Part shown: positions 58,090 to 64,000 of the stretch, piece after piece | Numbering within the stretch: the stretch's first letter is position 1 | Layout: each line of letters opens with the position of its first letter | From: Nicotiana tabacum | Lineage: Eukaryota; Streptophyta; Magnoliopsida; Solanales; Solanaceae | NCBI RefSeq assembly: GCF_000715075.1 | Contig: NC_134096.1 | Span: 67,089,026 to 67,153,025 of the forward strand | Direction: 5' to 3' | DNA length: 64,000 bases | Made by a program: the position numbers and the translations under genes | The notes under the pieces: generated by a model | The model's input: the letters and a program-made list of their open reading frames with translations, nothing else | Database searches by the model: none | Told to the model about the DNA's origin: nothing

Positions 58090-59393
58090 CAATGCCTCTT
58101 CACATAACCCAACTATTCACACTCAAAACAAACCCTCTTGGAAAATGGTGGCAAGTACTGAAGCGGGCCTCGAGAACCAGAATAACTACCAGAGGAACCT
58201 AGTGCAGGTGAACCCTGAAATGAAGGAACACGAGATGAACTCTGATTTGGGAGTGCACTAAGAGATAACTGACCCAGTCGAGCACTATATGAATCATGGC
58301 TAGCTGATGTGCCACGCCATCTGAGCGGGCCTATAAGGACGACCCCTGCTGTGGAGGAACTGACCCCTAGAAGGAACACCACTGAAACCACCCGAACCAC
58401 GAGTCCTCTTAACCTCCCTCTCCTAACTACGGACCAACTCTAGCCGCCGAGCAATATCAACTACCTTGTCGAACCTAGCACCTGATACACTCTCCTGTTT
58501 CATAACAAAACACAAGTGATAGTTGAGGCCATCAATGAACCTCCTAATCCTCTTCCTCCTAGTAGGAACAAACCAAACTACGTGACGAGCCAACTCTGAA
58601 AACCTCATCTCATACTTTGTCACAAATATGCCCTGCTGGCGTAGCAGCTCGAACTGCCTACGCAACTCCTCTCTGTGGGTCTGTGGCACAAACATCTCCA
58701 AGAAGAGAACGGAGAACTCATGCGATGAAAGTGGTGCAGCACTGACTGGCCTGCTCCTCTCATAGGCCTCCCACCATCTGAAGGTAGTCCCTGATAGCTG
58801 AAAAGTAGTAAAGGAGACACCACTAGTCTCCAGAATACCCGCCATGTGAAGAATCCGCTGGCACCTATCCAAGAAGTCCTAAGCATCCTCTAACTCAGCC
58901 CCACTGAATGATGGAGGCTGGAGTCTCCCAAATCTCTCTGGTCTCTTTTGCTCCTCATCACTCATAAAGGGGCCCACCTGGGCCTGAACAACTGCAACCG
59001 GCTGGGCTGGTAGTACCCCCGGTGTCTAAAGTCCCTACACTACCTGCTCCGAAGTACGGGCGGCGGGAGTGAGTATCTTCCCTAGTCTGAGAAGTGGCTG
59101 GCATGGCCTGAACAGAAACCGCCTGAACAAGGCTAGTGCAAACAGACAATATCAGGGCCAAAGCCTCCTGAAGGCCTGGAATCACAATAGGCACAACTGA
59201 TGCTTGAGCTGGTCCCACCGGCTCAACCACATCTGAAACCTGCTCCTGAGCTGGAGCAATTAGTGGGTCTACAAGTGTTGATCTAGCTGATGTACGAGCT
59301 GCACCTCGGCCTCTACTGCGGCCTCAGCCTCTTGTGGCCGTAGCTGGTGATACTAGTGGCCAACCGCCTGATCCGATAGGATGTCATCACCAT
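58090..59393 (-). pseudogene. Gag of element E
   Basis: On the minus strand it starts at 59393 (ATGGTGATGAC after CTCTCACAG). Arg/Gly-rich start, then IPGLQEALALIL (59230-58958), the capsid-like core 58872-58423 (LDRCQRILHMAG, FTTFQLSGTTFRWWEAYE, MRFSELARHV, RRFIDGLNYHL, IARRLELVRS), a low-complexity Ser/Gly stretch with QQ/SR segments, and a knuckle near 58090-58127 reading CFECE, stop, LGYVKRHC: histidine is tyrosine and a stop lies inside. Same family as Gag of A and X. Confidence 0.87.
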
Positions 59394-59578
59394 CTGTGAG
59401 AGAATAGAATAACAGAAGTTTAGTTCCCATAATCAACAAATCTGCATGGCAAGAATACAAGAATGTGAAGTTTTCCTAAGGGTTCGGCAGCCTCTCGAAG
59501 ATAAGTACAAACGTCTTTATACCGGTCCGCAAGATTCTACTAAACCTACTCATGACTCGTGAGACCTATGTAACCTAG

Positions 59579-59590
59579 GCTCTGATACCA
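59579..59590 (-). other. Primer binding site of element E
   Basis: GCTCTGATACCA, reverse complement of TGGTATCAGAGC, three bases from the 5' LTR end at 59594. The conserved leader lies at 59480-59578. Confidence 0.93.
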
Positions 59591-60365
59591 ACTTGTCACG
59601 ACCCAAAATCCCAAGTGCCATGATGGCGCCTATCATGATACGAGGCAAACTGACAACTCATACATACCAACATCTTAAAATTTAAAATATACGAAAATTA
59701 GCTTAAGTAAGTACAAGTCTCATAAAACTGGATGAAAATGTCACAGCTCAATACAGAATTTCCCAAAACACGAGTGTTATTGAGTACATGAGCATCTATA
59801 CAATAACATAGTCTGATACACTGTCTAAAAAAATAGAACAAAATAAGTAAAACTGAGAGATATGGGAGGAGAGTCAAAGTCAGCGGACGCCAAGGCAGCT
59901 ACCTCGATAATCTCCGAATGGCTGAAACTCCGAGATCAGCAACCACCTTGCCCGAAAACATCTGGATCTGCACACGAAGTGCAGGGAGTAGCGCGAGTAC
60001 AACAAACTCAATAAGTAAAAAGTCTAACATTTGGACTGAAAGCAGTGACGAGTCCGAACAATACGGTCCAAATACAGAATTTGACAGTACGAAAATGTAC
60101 AAACCATAAGACAATAATATCTCACAGAAACTCATAATCTGCAGGTGCCAGTACAGGAATGTAGACATGCTTCCAGGTTTAATAGTTAAACTCAAAACAG
60201 ATAAAATATGTCAAGTCTAAATGATATGAGGAATATGACATCTCTATATCTATATGTCAATATGCATATCATATATGATGTAACACAATGGGAGCCTCGC
60301 TTACTCACACTCTCAGAGAACTCAACCTGATTATCTCAATTCTCACTCATCATACTCAATCACTC

Positions 60366-60605
60366 AGCACTGTACGGTACCCGTTGCGGTGTGCAGCCGA
60401 ATCCCATCATGAATCAATAGCAACTGCGCTCACTGTGGGTGTGCATACTACGGAGGGACAGATCCAGCCCAAGCGGTAATAAATCCAATTGCGGCGCACA
60501 AACCGATCCCATCGTGAATCAATAATACATGTTGCGGCATGCATCCCGATCTCATCATGAGTCATTAATGTCCGCTGCGGCGTGCAGCCCGATCCCATCA
60601 ATAAC
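60366..60605. repeat. Minisatellite in the right LTR of E
   Basis: Same units as 55196-55445 (GCGGCGTGCAGCCCGATCCC core), at least four. Confidence 0.85.
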
Positions 60606-61609
60606 ACTCACAAACAGGCCCTTGGTCTCACTCATTCATTAATCTCTCATGTCTCTCGACCTCACAACACTCGTGCTAAATAGCCCAAAACAATGATACA
60701 TGATGTGACAATGTATGATAACAGAGACAGAGATATGATATGCAATGATGAGTGCAACTGAGTGCATAACTGCAATTAAGCAAAGAACTCAATAGCAAAG
60801 AACGACCATTGTGGGTCGCAATAGTACCAACACATAGCCTAAACATGATTTCTAATATAAATTACAGCTCAAGTGCCCTAACACACAGAGTTCAGTAATA
60901 ATGTTTAGATAAGATAGCTACACAGTTCCATGGAATCACTTGAATCACAATTACTTCGGTGCACGCCCACACACACGTCACTTAACATGCGTGTTACCTC
61001 AACACCAATCACATAGCACGTAATTTCAGGGATTCATACTCTCAGAACCAAGTTTAGAAGTGTTACTTACGTCAAACCGTGAAAATCTCTACTCCAACAA
61101 GCCATTGCCTTGCGAATCGGCCTCTGAATGCCTCGAATCTAGCTACAAACAATTCGATAGAATCAACTCAAGCTATAGGAATTAATTCCATATAAAAATA
61201 CTAAGTTCTTAATCAAAAGTCAAAAAGTCAACTCAAAAGTTAACCCACGGGCCCACATCTCGGAATCCAATGAAAGTTACAAAATTCGAACACACATTCA
61301 ACCACGAGTCCAACCATACCAAAATTATTCAAATCTGACACCAAAATCTCGCTCAAATCTCCCAAAATTCGGCCTAAGAAGTTTTCTCCATTTGTCCCAA
61401 ATTTTTCAACCCAAATCACTAATTAAATGATAAAATCAGGATATATTCATGTAATTTAACCAAAACCAAGTTAGAATCACTTATCCCAATCAATCCCTTG
61501 AAAATCTCTCCAAGAATCGCCTCAATCCGAGCTCCCAAAATTAAATTGTGAAATAAACTCAAACCATCATTTTTTGAGACTTTAAATTCTTCCCAGATAT
61601 CCCTCAATC

Positions 61610-61950
61610 GCGATCGTGGAAAATGCCTCACGATCGCGAAGCAAAAATGAAGTTGTTCCAGAATTAATTCTATGCGAATGCGAAAAACGCCACGCGAACG
61701 CGATGTAACCCTCAGACCTACGCGATCACGACCCTCTTCACGCAATTGCGAAGAACAAAGAGTGTGACCAGCTCCTGCCTCATTTCCTCTTCGCGAACGC
61801 GACTACGCCCACACATTCGCAATACATTAACTGCTCAAGCTACGCGATCGCAGACCTCACCTCGTGATCGCATAGAACAAATTCCCATCAATGACCAACA
61901 ACCCTTCGCGATCGCGGACCTATCCACGTAATCGCATAGAAGGAAACCAG
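61610..61950. repeat. Palindromic word cluster in the right LTR of E
   Basis: TCAATCGCGATCGTGG, CACGATCGCGAAGC, CCACGCGAACGCGATG, CTTCGCGATCGCGGACC and others, aligned word for word with 56440-56780 but with several C-to-T and G-to-A changes at CpG sites. Confidence 0.9.
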
Positions 61951-62686
61951 AACACACAACACCAGCAGGTTTCAGCAATCTTCAAAGTCCCATTTCACTC
62001 CATTAACCATCCAAGATCCACCCAAGGCCCCCGGGACCTCAACCGAACATACCAACAAGTCCTAAAATATCATACGAACTTAGTCGAGGCCTCAAATCAC
62101 ATCACATCAAAAACCTCAAATCACATCAAACAACATCAAAAACACGAATCGCACCTCAATTCAAGCCTAATGAACTTATGAACTCCTAACTTCTACATTC
62201 GATGCCGAAACCTGTCAAATCAAGTTCGATTGACCTCAAATTTTACACACAAGTAATAAATGACACAACAGACATATTTCAACTTTCGAAACCAAGATTC
62301 GAGCCCGATAACTACAAAGTCAACTCTCAGTCAAACTTCTCAATTTCTAAAACTTCTAATTTTCCAACTTTTGCCATTTCAAGCAAAAATCAACTATAGA
62401 CCTCCAAATCACTATCCTGGCACACTCCTAAGTCAAAAATCACCCAACAGAGCTATCGGGACCATCAAAACTCCATCTTGCATCCATTTACACATAAGTC
62501 AATATTCGGTCAACCTTTTGAACTTAAACTTCCAACCTTGAAACTAAGTGTCTCAACCCATTCTGAAACGTCCCCGGAACCGAACCAACTACCTCGGCAA
62601 GTCACATAACAATAATTGAGCATAAAATAAGCAGTAAATGGGGGAACGGGACTACAACACTCAGAACGACCGGCCTGGTCGTTATA

Positions 62687-63320
62687 GTCGGGACCTCGAC
62701 CAAACATACCAACAAATCCTAAATCACGTTCCAAATTTAGTCGATGCCATAAATCACATCAAATAATATCAAAAGTACGAATCGCACTCCAATTCAAGAC
62801 TATTGAAACTAGTGAATTTCCAACTTCTAAGATCGATGTCGAAACCTATCAAACCAACTACGATTGACCTCAAATTTTGTACCCAAGTCATAAATGACAC
62901 AACGGGCTTACTGCAACTCCCAAGACTAAAATTCGAGCCCGGTACCAATAAAGTCAACTCTCGGTCAAACTTCTTAACCTTCCAAACCTTTAACTATCCA
63001 ACTTTCGGCAATTCAAGCCAAAACGACCTATAGGCCTCCAAATCAATATCCGAACATATTCCTAAGCCCAAAATTACCATACGGAGCTATCAGAACCATC
63101 AAAACTCCATTCCAGATCCATTTCCATATAAGTTAATATTCGATCAATTCTTTCAACTTAAGCTTTCAACCATGGGATTAAGTATCCCAATTAATTCTGA
63201 AACATCCCCGGAACCTAACCAACTACCCCGACAAGTCACATTACCACAAATAAACATAGAATAAGCAATATATGGGAGAACGGAGCTACAATACTCAAAA
63301 CGAACGGTCAAGCCATCACA
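62687..63320 (-). repeat. Solo LTR D, right part (minus)
   Basis: Continues LTR D after element E (GGGACCTCGACC onwards) and ends AAGCCATCACA, a degraded TGTAACGACC start on the minus strand. The flank TTCAG (63321-63325) differs by one base from TTCAT (52105-52109), a plausible old 5-bp duplication. Strong similarity to 62040-62686 of element E shows the two families are related. Confidence 0.8.
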
Positions 63321-64000
63321 TTCAGGTATTACTTTATGCATACAAAAAGATGTCCAAAATTTTTAGTATTATTACTTCTTCATCATTAATTAGAGATTTC
63401 AGATTCCAACTCTGAGTATGCATGGAGTTGAATTTATTAGAGAAAGGAAAGTAACAGTAACACTAACAGTATAAACAGAAAGGCCAGCAAGATCAACAAA
63501 GGCAGCGGTGTGAAAGACGCCACAACATCCTCGAAAAGCTTTTAATAAGCTTTCAACCTGAGTTAGACTTTCCATTACTGCTTCTATGATGTTGTTGGAC
63601 TCTCTCATTTCCCCATATATTTCCATGTCTCTTAGCTTTACCAAATCTTCTACATTTCCAATTCAGCTTTTTTTTCCAGTGGCAAATCTAAAATACTCAA
63701 ATATGATAAATAATTTATTATAACGTGTTATTAATAATGAAAATCAGTAACATAGTATATGTATCTTAAATTCAATTAGTACTCTCCACGCAATATCTAT
63801 CTTCGTCATTAGGTCTTTTACGCTCGAATGACTACATATGATCATCCCTCTACTATATACGTATTAATTTCAACCTCAGTCATAAACGCGATGTAGCATT
63901 GCAAGAAACCAAACACATATAAGTTGGGTACAAAGTTCGTGACATGTATTTATAATAATCAATCCATCTCAATGGTTGCATATTAATATGATAATTTTAC
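63321..64000. other. Host-like sequence at the right edge
   Basis: About 680 bases outside repeats. One exon-like segment (63468-63649, separate entry) lies in it; 63660-64000 is AT-rich with no gene or repeat that I can see, possibly intron. Confidence 0.6.
63468..63649 (-). pseudogene. Exon resembling cinnamoyl-CoA reductase-like dehydrogenases
   Basis: Minus-strand frame reading LVKLRDMEIYGEM, then VMESLTQVESLLKAFRGC, CGVFHTAAFVDLAGL and SVYT. An acceptor-like AATGTAG precedes it (63650-63656) and a donor-like GTTAGTG follows (63467-63461). In extended short-chain dehydrogenases of the cinnamoyl-CoA reductase-like group, a CxGVFHxAxFVDPAGLSGY segment lies in an early exon near the NADP-binding fold. 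Here P and G of that segment are L and V, so the piece may be decaying. The next exon is not in the 140 bases before LTR D: the gene is truncated, or D/E sit in an intron of more than 11 kb. Only one exon is visible, so function is not claimed. Confidence 0.55.

Larger units (their letters stand above)
54427..62686 (-). mobile_element. Element E: LTR element with gag and protease only (minus)
   Basis: Two similar LTRs (54427-57491 and 59594-62686, about 3.07 and 3.09 kb) flank a 2.1-kb internal region with PBS, gag, protease and the last stretch before a polypurine tract. RT, RNase H and the integrase core are absent. The flanks CACGG and GTCGG agree only in the last three bases, so the target duplication is eroded or the edge is slightly off. 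This resembles the non-autonomous TR-GAG type of element. Confidence 0.86.
59594..62686 (-). repeat. 5' LTR of element E (right copy, minus)
   Basis: TGTCACGACCC to GGTCGTTATA (last CA changed to TA). Contains a minisatellite (60366-60605) and a word cluster (61610-61950), colinear with the left copy, and no gene. Confidence 0.92.

Noticed and set aside
54427..62686. E as a complete autonomous retrotransposon
   Set aside because: The internal region is only 2.1 kb and contains no RT, RNase H or integrase core motif on either strand.

Overview
The window looks like a piece of a large, repeat-packed plant nuclear genome. The style of the Ty3/gypsy LTRs (starts in TGTAACGACC, ends in GGTCGTGACA, about 3 kb long, primer site for initiator Met-tRNA) suggests Solanaceae, probably Nicotiana or a close relative; that is recognition by eye, not a database result. 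There are no bacterial-type genes, CRISPR arrays, rRNA or tRNA genes. Nearly all of the DNA is transposable elements inserted into each other, and every recognisable coding domain is broken by stops, frameshifts, deletions or insertions.

Layout. 1-7424: gypsy element B (tail of its 5' LTR, PBS, an internal region with no recognisable gag-pol, a complete 3062-bp LTR). 7341-24460: six tandem copies of a chimeric unit of about 1.78 kb (tail of LTR B + C-terminal piece of a hAT transposase + first 650-700 bp of LTR A). Copy 3 is interrupted at 11195-17690 by element X, a gypsy element with scrambled internal order and inverted LTR ends, flanked by the 5-bp duplication TATTC. 23765-48811: gypsy element A, flanked by GTGCG. 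Its gag is split by a 5852-bp hAT transposon (26492-32343, 8-bp duplication CAGCCGAT), which itself holds a 5'-truncated LINE (27303-29460, minus strand, 15-bp duplication). Its 3' LTR is split by element C (38119-47781, TTGAG duplication), which has three LTR blocks and two partial internal blocks. 48817-52109: the only sizeable island outside LTR elements, with exon-like fragments of an unidentified gene and a MITE-like element. 52110-63320: a solo LTR (D, minus) split by element E (54427-62686, minus), which has two LTRs of about 3.1 kb, gag and protease but no reverse transcriptase. 63321-64000: an exon-like segment resembling cinnamoyl-CoA reductase-like dehydrogenases, minus strand.

How it fits together. 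Insertion order can be read from the nesting. B and A landed on either side of a hAT remnant. The segment between them, plus the edges of both LTRs, was then amplified in tandem. X landed in one copy. A received the hAT (and later the LINE) and C; D received E. Several otherwise different LTR families share three things: a conserved leader after the PBS, a block of GC-rich palindromic words 650-1050 bp into the LTR, and a minisatellite. I found no host gene system. The candidates for something new are the chimeric tandem array, the scrambled element X with two U5 ends, and the position-conserved palindromic word block, which also coincides with two rearrangement breakpoints.
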